64,000 nt of DNA from Lactimicrobium massiliense (GTDB lineage: Bacteria; Bacillota_I; Bacilli_A; Erysipelotrichales; Erysipelotrichaceae): NCBI RefSeq assembly GCF_900343155.1, contig NZ_OUNG01000001.1, positions 62,001 to 126,000 on the forward strand, read 5' to 3'. The notes under the pieces were generated by a model that searched no databases, was not told where the DNA came from, and saw only the letters and a program-made list of their open reading frames with translations. A program made the translations under genes and the position numbers. How positions within the stretch are numbered: position 1 is the stretch's first letter; every line of letters begins with the position of its first letter. This document shows, piece by piece, positions 1-8,633 of the stretch.

Positions 1-342
1 GCGCATTGTCTGCAGATCATGGGAAACAAGAATGCCGGCATACGGTGGAATATAGTTGTCAAAATCAATGTCACGCATCCAAAGATCTTCTGAAATGACA
101 AGATAGTTGTAGTCGCCATACCATGACAGAGCATTATTGCTCTTCAGATCTGACAGAGAGATTTTGATTTCATAGCAGCGGAAGACTTCGTGCGCATCCA
201 TGGACATGAAGTCAACGATTTCATTGCCTTTGTTTTCATATGTAAAGCCGATGGTGACTTCTTCACAGCCGTATTCTCGTTTCTTCCGGCTGCGCTGGCG
301 AAGTGCATCTTCCAGCTGCAGGGTTTCTTTTGTTTTTGCCAT
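1..342 (-). CDS. PD-(D/E)XK nuclease-like protein (MmcB-like), partial
   Basis: The reading frame runs from an ATG at 342 off the left edge, giving the first 114 residues. After a basic, coiled N-terminus (about residues 1-22) comes a beta-strand-rich segment with the pattern CYEIKISLSDL, a 26-residue gap, then YLVISEDL and PYAGILVS. An E-x-K on a strand followed by such strands is typical of the restriction-endonuclease fold and resembles MmcB/VRR-type proteins, which also occur in phages. The function is inferred from fold pattern only. No strong ribosome binding site precedes the ATG, and an in-frame GTG lies six codons upstream. A terminator at 361-405 separates it from the upstream gene, so it should have its own promoter. 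Confidence 0.6.
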   Translation of the reverse strand, partial: MAKTKETLQLEDALRQRSRKKREYGCEEVTIGFTYENKGNEIVDFMSMDAHEVFRCYEIKISLSDLKSNNALSWYGDYNYLVISEDLWMRDIDFDNYIPPYAGILVSHDLQTMR

Positions 343-360
343 GCTGCAATAATACCACAC

Positions 361-405
361 AAAAAAGATGACTGTTTCCAGACATCTCTGTCGGTACAGT
401 CATCT
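361..405 (-). terminator. Rho-independent terminator of the radical SAM gene
   Basis: A perfect 10-bp stem, AGATGACTGT (366-375) with ACAGTCATCT (396-405), is followed on the minus strand by a run of T (361-366). It lies just downstream of the radical SAM stop codon. Confidence 0.85.
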
Positions 406-421
406 TATCTGAAATAATTGT

Positions 422-1816
422 TTACTTGTTTGCAGCTTTGCGCTCTGCACGTTTTGCCTGATCTTCAGCCCAGAGTTTTTCTGCTACCGGAGCCCACTCC
501 TTGGCATACTCAGTTGTCTTGGCAGACAGTTCATCAACATCCTCCGGATCAACCATATCGGTGCTGTGAGCGCCGGATTCATGCACGAGTTTCTTGATGA
601 ACTGCGGATTCTCGAGCATCGGGCACGGTCTCAGATGATCCTGGTTGAACGGCTGGTTGGCCTGATAATCTCTGAACAGAGGCTGCTTCAGGCACTCCAG
701 CAGGCTCTTGTCATGGATGTTGGCATTGGAATAATGAATGAAGACACAAGGCTCCATATCACCATTCGGATTGATATGGCAGTAGTACTTGCCGCCGGCG
801 ATGCAGCCGCCGACAAACTGGCCATCGTTCTGGAAGTCCATGCAGAAGATTTCCTTGCCGCCTGTATAGTTTCTGACCTCACGGATGCGGTGATACATAT
901 ACTCTCTCTGCTCGACAGTCGGCACCAGAGACATATCTGTATCATTGCCAACCGGCATGAAGTGGAAGTACCAGCTGAACAGTACGCCCTTGGAAATCAG
1001 GAAGTCATAGAATTCATCAGAAGTAACGGCTTCGCAGTTTGCTCTTGTGTAGCAGATGGATGTGCCATAGGCAAGACGGTTCTTATGCAGCAGATCCATG
1101 GTAGCCATGACCTTTGCGAAGGTTCCCTGACCGCGGCGGGCATCGGTTGCCTTCTCATCGCCCTCGATACTCATCGAAAGAACAATGTTGCCTGCTTCTC
1201 TCATGCCATCACAGAAAGCCTGATCAACCAGGGTGCCATTTGTGAAGATCATGAAGCCGCAGTCATAATGTTTCTTGGCAAGCTTCAGAATATCATTCTT
1301 GCGGACCATCGGCTCGCCGCCGGTCATGACATAGCCATGAATACCAAGCTGCTTGCCTTCGGTAACAATTCTGTCCATATCTTCATAGGACAGATTCAGC
1401 TGGTGGCTGTACTCACTTGCCCAGCATCCTGTGCAGTGCAGGTTGCAGGCACTGGTCGGATCAAACAGGATCACCCACGGAATGCGGATTCCCTCCTTCT
1501 TGCCTACCTTCTGCGTTCTCTTGAAACCTGTGAAACCAGCTTCAAAGCCAAATGCCATCAGCAGCTTCTTCAGATACTCTTCATCGACATCACGATGGAT
1601 GCGGTTGAGAAAATGATTGTACTTGCCATCTTTTCCAAAGGCTGTACGCAGATGATCCCATGCTTCATCCGGCCATGTATCCCCCAGAACCTTCTGGCCC
1701 AGATTGACCATGTCAACGTAGCCTGTCTCATCATTCTTATCAATTTTCTTGAAGGCAAGGTTCAGAGCTGCCTGAAATGCCTTGCGTTCTGCCGCATGTG
1801 CAATATCATAATCCAT
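422..1816 (-). CDS. radical SAM/SPASM-like protein
   Basis: A 464-residue radical SAM enzyme. The cluster-binding motif CNLHCTGC (CxxxCxxC, near residues 124-131) sits after an N-terminal helical region of about 110 residues, and the SAM-binding GGEP motif follows (MTGGEP). The C-terminal third has further cysteines in a SPASM-like arrangement (GGCIAGGKYYC, MEPCVF, RPCPML), suggesting one or two auxiliary Fe-S clusters. Substrate is not evident: no peptide precursor or maturation gene is adjacent. I start at the ATG at 1816 because AGAGGG lies seven bases upstream; an in-frame TTG two codons earlier is less likely. It is probably monocistronic, ended by the terminator at 361-405, and the TetR-type gene lies upstream on the same strand. 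Confidence 0.85.
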   Translation of the reverse strand: MDYDIAHAAERKAFQAALNLAFKKIDKNDETGYVDMVNLGQKVLGDTWPDEAWDHLRTAFGKDGKYNHFLNRIHRDVDEEYLKKLLMAFGFEAGFTGFKRTQKVGKKEGIRIPWVILFDPTSACNLHCTGCWASEYSHQLNLSYEDMDRIVTEGKQLGIHGYVMTGGEPMVRKNDILKLAKKHYDCGFMIFTNGTLVDQAFCDGMREAGNIVLSMSIEGDEKATDARRGQGTFAKVMATMDLLHKNRLAYGTSICYTRANCEAVTSDEFYDFLISKGVLFSWYFHFMPVGNDTDMSLVPTVEQREYMYHRIREVRNYTGGKEIFCMDFQNDGQFVGGCIAGGKYYCHINPNGDMEPCVFIHYSNANIHDKSLLECLKQPLFRDYQANQPFNQDHLRPCPMLENPQFIKKLVHESGAHSTDMVDPEDVDELSAKTTEYAKEWAPVAEKLWAEDQAKRAERKAANK

Positions 1817-1984
1817 ACTCAATCCCTCTTTTCAATCAATTTCATCAGAATACATTCATGCATATCCCGGTGCTATCTCTAGTATGCAATGATTTTGCCC
1901 AAAAAGTGAAAGACAAAACGGTGAAAACGTATACAGAATTTAACGCTCGAATGCTTTACTTTTGATTTTTCCTTTCAGAAACCA

Positions 1985-2575
1985 TCAAAAGACCGGATCC
2001 GGCATGCCATACAGATCATTTCTGATCGCAAAATTGTTGATGGCATTGTGCAGGCTGTCTTTGACGATATCTGTGATCATATCAAGCAGTGCATCCGGAT
2101 CTTCTTTCATTCCTGAATGAAACCAGTTCAGAATCATGCCGGTCAGTGCATGCCGGTGATAATGGCACAGAAACTGCTTCTGCAGAGGACTGACATGTGT
2201 TTGTGCCGCAAGTGCTTCAATGCATTCCGCAAGAATCTGATGCATCTTCATGCCGCCAAACTGGACCATTCTCTCTTTTGCATGAGACTGCAGTACGGCA
2301 AGCAGAAAGCTGCTGTCCATCTGACAGTACTCAAGTGCTGACAGCAGAAGTTTCTGCCACGGCGCATCTTTCTGGATATGTTCTGCTCCCTGATTAATCT
2401 GCCCCCAGCAGTACTTTACGATCAAATCAGGAATATCGTCATAGCAGCGATAGAACGTCTGTCTGTGGATCCCACATTTTGTGCACAGCTGAATGACGGA
2501 AATATTGGCAGAACCATTCTCTGTAACCATGGCATGATATGTGTGCATTAACTGTTCTTTTGTATGATAGTGCAT
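1985..2575 (-). CDS. TetR-type transcriptional regulator
   Basis: A 196-residue protein with an N-terminal helix-turn-helix of TetR type: helices around residues 3-45, including the recognition stretch CGIHRQTFYRCYDDI and the following LIVKYCW. The C-terminal two thirds are helical and would form the ligand-binding and dimer region, similar to the atypical TetR proteins related to DhaS. The start is the ATG at 2575 with GGGGGAAAA just upstream. It lies upstream of and co-directional with the radical SAM gene, 168 bases away, so control of that gene is possible but not shown. Target and ligand are unknown. Confidence 0.75.
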   Translation of the reverse strand: MHYHTKEQLMHTYHAMVTENGSANISVIQLCTKCGIHRQTFYRCYDDIPDLIVKYCWGQINQGAEHIQKDAPWQKLLLSALEYCQMDSSFLLAVLQSHAKERMVQFGGMKMHQILAECIEALAAQTHVSPLQKQFLCHYHRHALTGMILNWFHSGMKEDPDALLDMITDIVKDSLHNAINNFAIRNDLYGMPDPVF

Positions 2576-2671
2576 AGATTTTCCCCCATAGTTGACCGCA
2601 TTGTAACATAGCGGAAAGAAGATCTTAAAGCGCTATCATTCATTGACTGCAATTCACACATTTCTGCGGAA

Positions 2672-3568
2672 TTATTCGTTGAGGAAATGATAGAGAGCAC
2701 CAATCATGTTGGCATCATTGCCAAAGGTGCAGGCAACGATTTCCGGCAGTGAGAATGGCATAAAGGCAAGATAAGGTGCTGCCATCTTCTCGATTGTATC
2801 CTGCAGTGTTTTCAGCAGCAAAGGCTGTTTGGAAATACCGCCGCCGATCGCAACTCTTTCTACATCCAGGATGGTCTGAATCGTCAGCAGCCCGGTGGCA
2901 AGGCCCTGGCAGTACCACTGCAGTGCATCCAGTGCCTGCTGATCGCCATGATTGGCTCTTTCAAAAAGAATACGTCCATTGAGCTGGGATGCATCCTGTC
3001 CGGAAAGCTCTGCATACTTTCTGATCAGTGATCCGACGCTGTTTTGGTTTGCCCACATATATTTTGTATCAAACGGCAGATCAAGCCGTGTTGAGATCGG
3101 CGAATATTCACCTGCGGCAAAAGTAGAGCCGCGGTACAGTTTTCCGTTGATGATGATGGCACCGCCAATGCCCGTACCAAGGGTAATCACAGTGCCGTTG
3201 GCAACACCCTGCATACTGCCTTTCCAAAGTTCCGCAAGAGCTGCACTCTTGGCATCATTTTCCAGCCTGAACGGAACTTTCACCTTGTCCGCAAGCAATG
3301 CCGCAAAATCCGTATGGTCAAGATAGCCCAGCGCACCGCTTGTATAGAAATAACCGCGGGATGCATCAATTCTGCCCGGTGCACTCATGGCAATGCCTTC
3401 CACTCTGTCCTGGTATTTCTGATACAGTCCAACAACAAGATTGATAAACTCTTCCTGACTGTCATGCGGTGTAGCCACTTCACCCTTTTCTGCAATCTCA
3501 GCTTCCTCATTCATCAATGCATACTTGACGGCTGTACCGCCAACATCAATTGTCAGATATTCACTCAT
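2672..3568 (-). CDS. ROK family sugar kinase, zinc-less subgroup
   Basis: A 298-residue ROK protein (repressor, ORF, kinase) without a DNA-binding N-terminus, so it is a kinase rather than a repressor. It has the phosphate-binding DVGGTAVK at residues 8-15 and the ROK core TLGTGIGGAIIINGKLYRG. The usual AGExGH and CxCGxxGC zinc site is missing: the sequence reads AGEYSPI and no cysteine cluster follows. This pattern is known in ROK beta-glucoside kinase-like proteins, so the substrate may be a phosphorylatable glycoside or hexose; it cannot be fixed from sequence. GGTGGAGG precedes the ATG, and a sigma-A promoter lies at 3598-3627. Confidence 0.85.
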   Translation of the reverse strand: MSEYLTIDVGGTAVKYALMNEEAEIAEKGEVATPHDSQEEFINLVVGLYQKYQDRVEGIAMSAPGRIDASRGYFYTSGALGYLDHTDFAALLADKVKVPFRLENDAKSAALAELWKGSMQGVANGTVITLGTGIGGAIIINGKLYRGSTFAAGEYSPISTRLDLPFDTKYMWANQNSVGSLIRKYAELSGQDASQLNGRILFERANHGDQQALDALQWYCQGLATGLLTIQTILDVERVAIGGGISKQPLLLKTLQDTIEKMAAPYLAFMPFSLPEIVACTFGNDANMIGALYHFLNE

Positions 3569-3597
3569 GATTTTCCTCCACCATTCTTGTTATTCCT

Positions 3598-3627
3598 ATT
3601 ATACTTCCATGTCCTGAAAGCAGTGAA
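3598..3627 (-). promoter_or_regulatory. sigma-A promoter of the ROK kinase
   Basis: On the minus strand a TATAAT (3598-3603) is preceded 18 bases upstream by TTCACT (3622-3627). The start codon is 30 bases downstream with a good ribosome binding site between. Confidence 0.6.
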
Positions 3628-3670
3628 ATAGAACTGTTTCAGCTTTTTACAGATTTTTTTGATATATATG

Positions 3671-3722
3671 TTGACAGCAAAGTCATCATACTGTATATTA
3701 ATGTTAGTTAGTTAATGCTAAC
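3671..3722 (+). promoter_or_regulatory. orphan promoter with GTTAG-N6-CTAAC operator
   Basis: TTGACA (3671-3676), 17 bases, TATATT (3694-3699) is a near-consensus promoter. It is followed at 3707-3722 by GTTAG-N6-CTAAC, the same palindrome found at the flavodoxin and feo promoters, placed over the expected transcription start. No convincing gene follows on the plus strand before the IS4 end at 3872, so the original target may have been lost through the insertions. Confidence 0.55.
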
Positions 3723-3871
3723 TTACATTGACGGTGAGCATACAACCTCAATCCTTCAAATTCAATCAATCCATTCAAAATATGTTCTCCTAACATATTG
3801 TATGCGAAATCAATCTGTAACTGGCAGATGTGTCGATGTACCTTATCCAAGAAAAATCCCGGGCAAAACTG
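3713..3871 (-). pseudogene. possible gene remnant cut by the IS4 element
   Basis: Between the operator and the IS end the minus strand is open for about 52 codons and reads like the C-terminus of a protein (for example GEHILNGLIEFEGLRL near its end). It has no start and enters directly from the IS end, as expected for a truncated gene. I do not recognise the family. The plus strand is also open over much of the same stretch, so this may be chance. Confidence 0.2.
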
Positions 3872-3901
3872 CAATGTCATTAAGTTAGGGCTTGATGATT
3901 G

Positions 3902-3941
3902 AAACGCTTTGTATTTTGTAAGAATACAAGGCGTTTTTTTT
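3902..3941 (+). terminator. left-end terminator inside the IS4 element
   Basis: A 14-bp stem with G-U pairs, AAACGCTTTGTATT (3902-3915) with AATACAAGGCGTTT (3923-3936), ends in eight T. Its position between the IS end and the transposase start suggests it blocks transcription entering from outside, a device known in several insertion sequences. Confidence 0.8.
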
Positions 3942-4052
3942 GATGGCCAAAAGGTCCGTATTTTTTTGGATGATTTTCTAAAAAACACTTGACAGCCAAA
4001 AATCAGCCTTTTTTACACAATCCGAAGGAAATTGTAGGAGGAAAAATTCATT

Positions 4053-5357
4053 ATGATTTCCATTGATTCTGTTAAGTGCGTAGATGACATTTTAGCCAAG
4101 GCCATTGATATGGTCGAGCAAAATATAAGCTGCTATTGTACGCAGCCAGGTGTTGACTTCACTCGGATACGTGCACTGCCCGCTGGTATTCTGATTCGCT
4201 TCCTTATCCAGAAACAGGCCAAGGCATTAAACCAGGAACTCTCTGATTTCTTTGTTTCCAAAGTCCCGCCGTCTGCTTCGGCTTTCTGCCAGCAGCGTTC
4301 AAAGCTCGATCCCGAAGCTCTTGAAAGAGTAATGCACTTAATGACTGAAAACATTCCTGGAACCAGATTCTTCAAAGGCTATCGTGTATTCGCTTGTGAT
4401 GGATCAGATGTACGTATCCCTTATAACCCTGATGATCCAGAGACATTTCTGAAGAATGATGAGAACAGCCAGGGCTACAATCAGCTTCATCTCAATGCTC
4501 TGTATGACGTTCTGAATCGCGTATATACAGACGCTATGATAGATACGAAACAGAAGTCTCATGAGAAAGGCGCTCTGCTTGATATGCTTAAAGCCCATGA
4601 TCTGCCAGCCAAAACGATTATTACTGCTGACCGCGGCTACGAAAGCTATGAGCTGCTTGCCTATATGCTTGAAAACAGCATTCACTTCGCCATTCGTATA
4701 AAGGATATATTCAGCAGCGGGATCTTATCTGCCATTGATCTGCCAGATGAAGAATTCGATCGAGATATCACTCGTATATTGACAAGAAGCCAGACGAAAG
4801 AGATCAAGCAAAACAAGCAGAAATACGTATTCCTGCCATCAAACGTAAATTTCAGTTATCTGGATTTTGATCATCCGTTCTACAATATGACTTTCCGTGT
4901 CGCCCGTTTCAAAATCACGGACGGTACTTATGAGTGCCTGGTTACGAATCTGCCCAAAGATGAATTTTCCATCACTGAGCTTAAGGAACTTTACCATATG
5001 CGCTGGGAGATTGAAGGTGCATTCCGCCACTTGAAATACGATACAAACATGGTTTACTTCAATTCAATCAAGCAGAAAAACGCAAGACAGGAAATCTATG
5101 CCGCTCTCATCATGTACAACTACACCCAGCTTCTGATCAATGCTGTGCCGGTAGAAAAGGATGGCAGAAAATGGACGTATCAGATTGCTTTTAAGCCTGC
5201 CGTTACGAATGCGCGATTATTCCTGAAGAAGCTTATTACGACAAAAGCATTCATAGACAGAATAAAAAACTTCCTGAGTCCCGTACGACCAGGAAGAAAG
5301 TTCAAGCGCAATATAAAGTCACAACCAGCAAGACTGTCACTCTATAGAGCTGCCTAA
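4053..5357 (+). CDS. IS4-family transposase (DDE)
   Basis: A 434-residue intact transposase. The catalytic triad is visible: D in FACDGSD (about residue 114), D in ITADRGYE (about 194) and E in the IS4 signature YHMRWEIEGAFRHLK, which fits Y-(2)-R-(3)-E-(6)-K. The N-terminal 100 residues would bind the ends. The start ATG at 4053 follows GTAGGAGGAAAAA. No frameshift or stop is seen, so the element may still be active. The gene lies between short inverted repeats at 3872 and 5586. Confidence 0.9.
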   Translation: MISIDSVKCVDDILAKAIDMVEQNISCYCTQPGVDFTRIRALPAGILIRFLIQKQAKALNQELSDFFVSKVPPSASAFCQQRSKLDPEALERVMHLMTENIPGTRFFKGYRVFACDGSDVRIPYNPDDPETFLKNDENSQGYNQLHLNALYDVLNRVYTDAMIDTKQKSHEKGALLDMLKAHDLPAKTIITADRGYESYELLAYMLENSIHFAIRIKDIFSSGILSAIDLPDEEFDRDITRILTRSQTKEIKQNKQKYVFLPSNVNFSYLDFDHPFYNMTFRVARFKITDGTYECLVTNLPKDEFSITELKELYHMRWEIEGAFRHLKYDTNMVYFNSIKQKNARQEIYAALIMYNYTQLLINAVPVEKDGRKWTYQIAFKPAVTNARLFLKKLITTKAFIDRIKNFLSPVRPGRKFKRNIKSQPARLSLYRAA

Positions 5358-5480
5358 GCAACTTCATTATACGAGGTCAGCCTTTGGATTCAATGATAAA
5401 GTGACAGATTGCTCAAAAGATGTTTTCGTCATGCCTTCTTTTTGAGAACCTCTGGATTGTCCTCTAAGAGCTGATCAAAA

Positions 5481-5530
5481 AAGAAGCTGAGTCCTGAAGA
5501 ATAACATTATTATTCTTCATCCAGCTTCTT
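5481..5530 (+). terminator. two-part hairpin after the IS4 transposase
   Basis: AAGAAGCTG (5481-5489) pairs with CAGCTTCTT (5522-5530), and inside it GAAGAATAA (5496-5504) pairs with TTATTCTTC (5510-5518). It has no clear T-run, so it may be a transcript-end structure or part of the transposon end rather than a simple terminator. Confidence 0.5.
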
Positions 5531-5610
5531 AACTTAACGGGTCAAAATCTCAATATCACTTTCATGAGCTTATCTTAATGACATTGTCCAGACAGGAAGT
5601 CTTTTTTCAT

Positions 5611-6806
5611 GCAACGCTATTTTCAAAGATTTAGTTGATGAGGCTGTAAACACCAAAATATCATGAGCTATATGCCTCATAGAGGTTAATTGGCATTTTA
5701 AGCTTTGGGATCTCCGCACAGGTAAATGGAATCTGTTCAAACATTGTTTCCATGTATGCTTCTGATTTCCATTTGCGCATGTCCAGCCTGTACTTTAAAT
5801 ATTTCTTCATGACGATCCAATTCAAATAACCCTGGAGATGTCTTGTGCTGATACCATGTTTCTGCCTGATCATGTTTTTTAGCTCAGAGTGAAGCTCGTT
5901 TACTTCAGATACTGTCTTGCACTTTGGTGTTAAATAACCGTTAGATGGCATTATGTCACTGTTGAAGTGATTATCGCCCACGAAAGTTTGAATGCTATGG
6001 CTGTCATCACTGATAATTGTTGAATTCGCTGCGTAGTGAGAGCTGCATTGATTCAGAATTTCTGCACTCTCTCTGCCTAATCCTCCAATTTTAAAGAGAA
6101 TATTGTCATGCTCATCAATAGCTGTTACCAGGCAGATCTTGTGATGGCTGGTGCCAGGTAAAGCACGCTTGGTTGAATGACGGCGATGCTTTCCACGCTG
6201 TTTGCTGAATCTTGGCATTTTATCCTTCCTGGTCCCTTTCAGGTTGATTTTGGTATAAGTAGGATCCAATTCAACATTTCCACTTAAGACCACATTATTC
6301 TGAATCTTTGCTGCAGCCTGATATAACTTGTGACGCATGTTGAAGCAGGTAGTAACTGATAAGCCTGTAGCTACACTCTGCTGAGTCAGAGTCATTCCGT
6401 TAAGCTCGCCAGAGATAAAAGTAGTCCAGATATCAAAGCTTGTTCTGGAATGAGTAAACATCGTACCTGTTGTTGCCATAAAAACAGATTTGCATTTTTT
6501 ACATCTGTATTTCTGACGATTATGTGGGTTAAAGCCATTCTTAACAAAGTGAGTTGAACCACAATGAGGACATTTCTCAACATGCAAAGAGAGATTCTCG
6601 TAATTTGTTGTCGTACAGTTTACTTTCTCTCTGAATAGCTTTTCTAAACCAACACGAATGAATTCAATTTCGACAGGAGATAAAGAATTCAGGAAATTCT
6701 GATTAACGAGCATATCATCACCTCAACTGAAGTCATGATAAGTTATAGATATTAACTTGATGTACTTGTTCGGGTACATCAACTATTTATTTGAAAATAG
6801 CGATGC
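5611..6806 (-). mobile_element. IS1595-family insertion sequence
   Basis: About 30-bp imperfect terminal inverted repeats flank the transposase: GCAACGCTATTTTCAAAGAT at 5611-5630 continuing to 5640, and its near complement at 6777-6806 (roughly 26 of 30 positions agree). The element of 1,196 bp lies directly against the T-tract of the neighbouring flippase terminator. No 8-bp target duplication is visible. Confidence 0.85.
5661..6713 (-). CDS. IS1595-family transposase
   Basis: A 350-residue transposase of the ISXO2-like DDE type. An N-terminal zinc ribbon (CPHCG at about residues 49-53, then CKKC about 73-76) is followed by an HTH-like region and the catalytic domain: D in VELDPTYT, D in IISDDSHSI, and the typical C-terminal HLQGYLNW. 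The usual DETY motif appears as DPTY, so one acidic position differs. The frame is intact. The gene is bracketed by 30-bp inverted repeats, and its ATG at 6713 is preceded by TTGAGGTGATGAT. Confidence 0.85.
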   Translation of the reverse strand: MLVNQNFLNSLSPVEIEFIRVGLEKLFREKVNCTTTNYENLSLHVEKCPHCGSTHFVKNGFNPHNRQKYRCKKCKSVFMATTGTMFTHSRTSFDIWTTFISGELNGMTLTQQSVATGLSVTTCFNMRHKLYQAAAKIQNNVVLSGNVELDPTYTKINLKGTRKDKMPRFSKQRGKHRRHSTKRALPGTSHHKICLVTAIDEHDNILFKIGGLGRESAEILNQCSSHYAANSTIISDDSHSIQTFVGDNHFNSDIMPSNGYLTPKCKTVSEVNELHSELKNMIRQKHGISTRHLQGYLNWIVMKKYLKYRLDMRKWKSEAYMETMFEQIPFTCAEIPKLKMPINLYEAYSS

Positions 6807-6807
6807 G

Positions 6808-6834
6808 AAAAAAACAGGATGACAATGCATCCTG
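6808..6834 (-). terminator. terminator of the flippase gene
   Basis: CAGGATG (6828-6834 read on the minus strand) pairs with CATCCTG (6815-6821) and is followed by seven T on the minus strand (6808-6814). The IS1595 end abuts the T-run. Confidence 0.85.
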
Positions 6835-6835
6835 C

Positions 6836-8479
6836 TTATGCGTTCTTCTTCTGCAGACGTGCTTTGACAACGGCAGACAGCCTACGGTGGAATACCTGCT
6901 CCGGCATCTTCAATGCCGCACTGACGCCGAAGTAGACGCCTAGTGTAATCAGGGCATTGATGCATGTCTTGCCCAGAGCGATGACCTTGCGTCCATAGGC
7001 ACCGGTAATGCCCACTTTGGCAAGAACGGTAGAGACGGCAAACATCAGCACGATGCAGGCAATACTCTTAATGAAAATCGAGCCAACCGAGCGGAACGAA
7101 ATCTCATGTTCCTGATGCATTGCCTTGAAGCTGGCAAAGACAATATACAGATTGCCAGGAACCGTTGAAAGAACGGCGCCGGCATAGCCGAACATCCAGA
7201 TCAGCGGCACCATGGAAGCACCTTTGATGATCAGATTGACACCAAGGTTTTTCAGGGCTTCATGCTTCATGCCAAGCGCCATCAGGATATTGGTGATCAC
7301 TGGTGTGATTGTGGCAAGGAAGCCTTCCAGAGCAAGCCAGCGCAGGCAGTTGGCCGCAGTGACTTCATCACTTGTATAGAACAGAATATGGAAGACATCC
7401 CGGGCATACAGAAAGATGCAGAATGACACCGGAATACCAAGATACACAATGATATTCAGGCAGTCTACAACATTGCGGGAAACAAGTTTCTTGTTCCCCT
7501 GCGTGCGGGCAGCCGTGATATGCGGAATCAATGCAGCAGCAAATCCTGGTGAGAGAATCATTGGAATTGCCGTCATCTTGGTGCCGACATAGTTGAAGGC
7601 GGAAAGAATGATGCTCTGCTGTGAGGATGTATAGCCATGTACCTTGAGGCCGACCGGCAGAAGCACAGAGTTGAAGATATCATCGCAATAGCCAAGCACT
7701 GCGACCAGCAGATACGGAATTGCCAGGGCAATGAGTTCCTGGAACAGCTTCTTCTTGCGGACAGTCTTCGTGGTCTGGCGGCGGGCAGCTTCTTCAATCG
7801 CCGGGAAGTGATGCTGGTCAAAGTAGACAAACTGCAGAATGCCTGCCACAGCAGCGATGCTGGTGGACATGACAGCGACATACAATGCATAGCGTCTGTC
7901 CATATGCAGAACATAGACAATGATATAGGCTGCCGTCAGCAGAAAGCCGACCCGGAAGATCTGTTCAAAGACCTGTGATACCGCATACTGGCTCATTTCC
8001 TTGCGTCCCTGATAGAAGCCCCGGAAGCCGGACAGAATCGGGACAAAGAAGATCGCCAGAGACAGGATGCGCAGGCATCTGCCCATGATGGGAGCATCTG
8101 AGCCGCTGGCAATGATATGCGAGAGCGGCCATGACAGCACGAGCAGCAGCAACATTCCCAGAAAACCGGTCATGCCAAGCAGAACAAGTTCTACCTTCTT
8201 GATCTTGCGCAGTGCTCTGGCATCCTGGCGTACCGAATACTTGGCAACTATAGTGGCAATGGCAAACGGAAAGCCGGCTGTAAAGACATTCAGAATATAG
8301 CTGTATATTCTGAATGAGGTGCCATAGTAGCTCATATATGCATCAGAGCCTAATATACTGGACAGCGGAATCGAGTAAAACAGACCAAGCATCTTGGCAA
8401 TAAACAAGCCAAGCGTCCCGACCATGCCGCTCAGAACGATACTGTTTTTGACACGATCCGCATTTTTTGCCTTATTCAT
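6836..8479 (-). CDS. MOP-superfamily polysaccharide/lipid flippase (SpoVB/MurJ-like)
   Basis: About 547 residues of polytopic membrane protein with some 14 predicted helices, beginning with the typical N-terminal motif GLFIAKMLGLFYSIPL. The pattern matches the MOP exporter superfamily, specifically the SpoVB/polysaccharide transport group that moves undecaprenyl-linked cell-wall or capsule precursors across the membrane. Two basic cytoplasmic loops are visible (QDARALRKIKK and KTVRKKKLF). I prefer the ATG at 8479, with AAAGG about ten bases upstream, over the ATG at 8497. A TACAAT lies eight bases before 8497, which would give a 5' leader of about 20 bases. The substrate cannot be told. Confidence 0.8.
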   Translation of the reverse strand: MNKAKNADRVKNSIVLSGMVGTLGLFIAKMLGLFYSIPLSSILGSDAYMSYYGTSFRIYSYILNVFTAGFPFAIATIVAKYSVRQDARALRKIKKVELVLLGMTGFLGMLLLLVLSWPLSHIIASGSDAPIMGRCLRILSLAIFFVPILSGFRGFYQGRKEMSQYAVSQVFEQIFRVGFLLTAAYIIVYVLHMDRRYALYVAVMSTSIAAVAGILQFVYFDQHHFPAIEEAARRQTTKTVRKKKLFQELIALAIPYLLVAVLGYCDDIFNSVLLPVGLKVHGYTSSQQSIILSAFNYVGTKMTAIPMILSPGFAAALIPHITAARTQGNKKLVSRNVVDCLNIIVYLGIPVSFCIFLYARDVFHILFYTSDEVTAANCLRWLALEGFLATITPVITNILMALGMKHEALKNLGVNLIIKGASMVPLIWMFGYAGAVLSTVPGNLYIVFASFKAMHQEHEISFRSVGSIFIKSIACIVLMFAVSTVLAKVGITGAYGRKVIALGKTCINALITLGVYFGVSAALKMPEQVFHRRLSAVVKARLQKKNA

Positions 8480-8600
8480 CTTCACATTACCTTTCATGCC
8501 ACGTTATTGTACTCTGATTCCCGCCGCAGTGGGAATTTTCTATAAATGAAAGCAGATTTTCCAAAACCATCCCACATTTCCTGCCTGATTTTCTTCCACA

Positions 8601-8626
8601 AAAAATCTTCTCTTTGCAGAGAAGAC
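8601..8626 (-). terminator. terminator of gpmA
   Basis: GTCTTCTCT (8618-8626) and AGAGAAGAT (8605-8613) form a stem on the minus strand, followed by T (8601-8605). Confidence 0.85.
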
Positions 8627-8633
8627 TTTCAGA

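Larger units (their letters stand above)
3872..5586 (+). mobile_element. IS4-family insertion sequence
   Basis: A 13-bp perfect inverted repeat, CAATGTCATTAAG at 3872-3884 and its complement at 5574-5586, brackets a DDE transposase gene. A strong hairpin with a T-run (3902-3941) sits just inside the left end before the transposase, and a two-part hairpin (5481-5530) follows it. No target-site duplication is visible: the flanks are AAACTG on the left and TCCAGA on the right. The repeat ends set the boundaries, so these are estimates. Confidence 0.75.

Noticed and set aside
566-1882. A 438-codon plus-strand frame antisense to the radical SAM gene
   Set aside because: It is the opposite strand of a well-supported radical SAM gene, lacks any family features and has no ribosome binding site.
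3704-3988. A 94-codon minus-strand frame crossing the IS4 left end
   Set aside because: It spans the IS boundary and the terminator hairpin, so it cannot be a native gene; only the part outside the IS (before 3872) may be a gene remnant.
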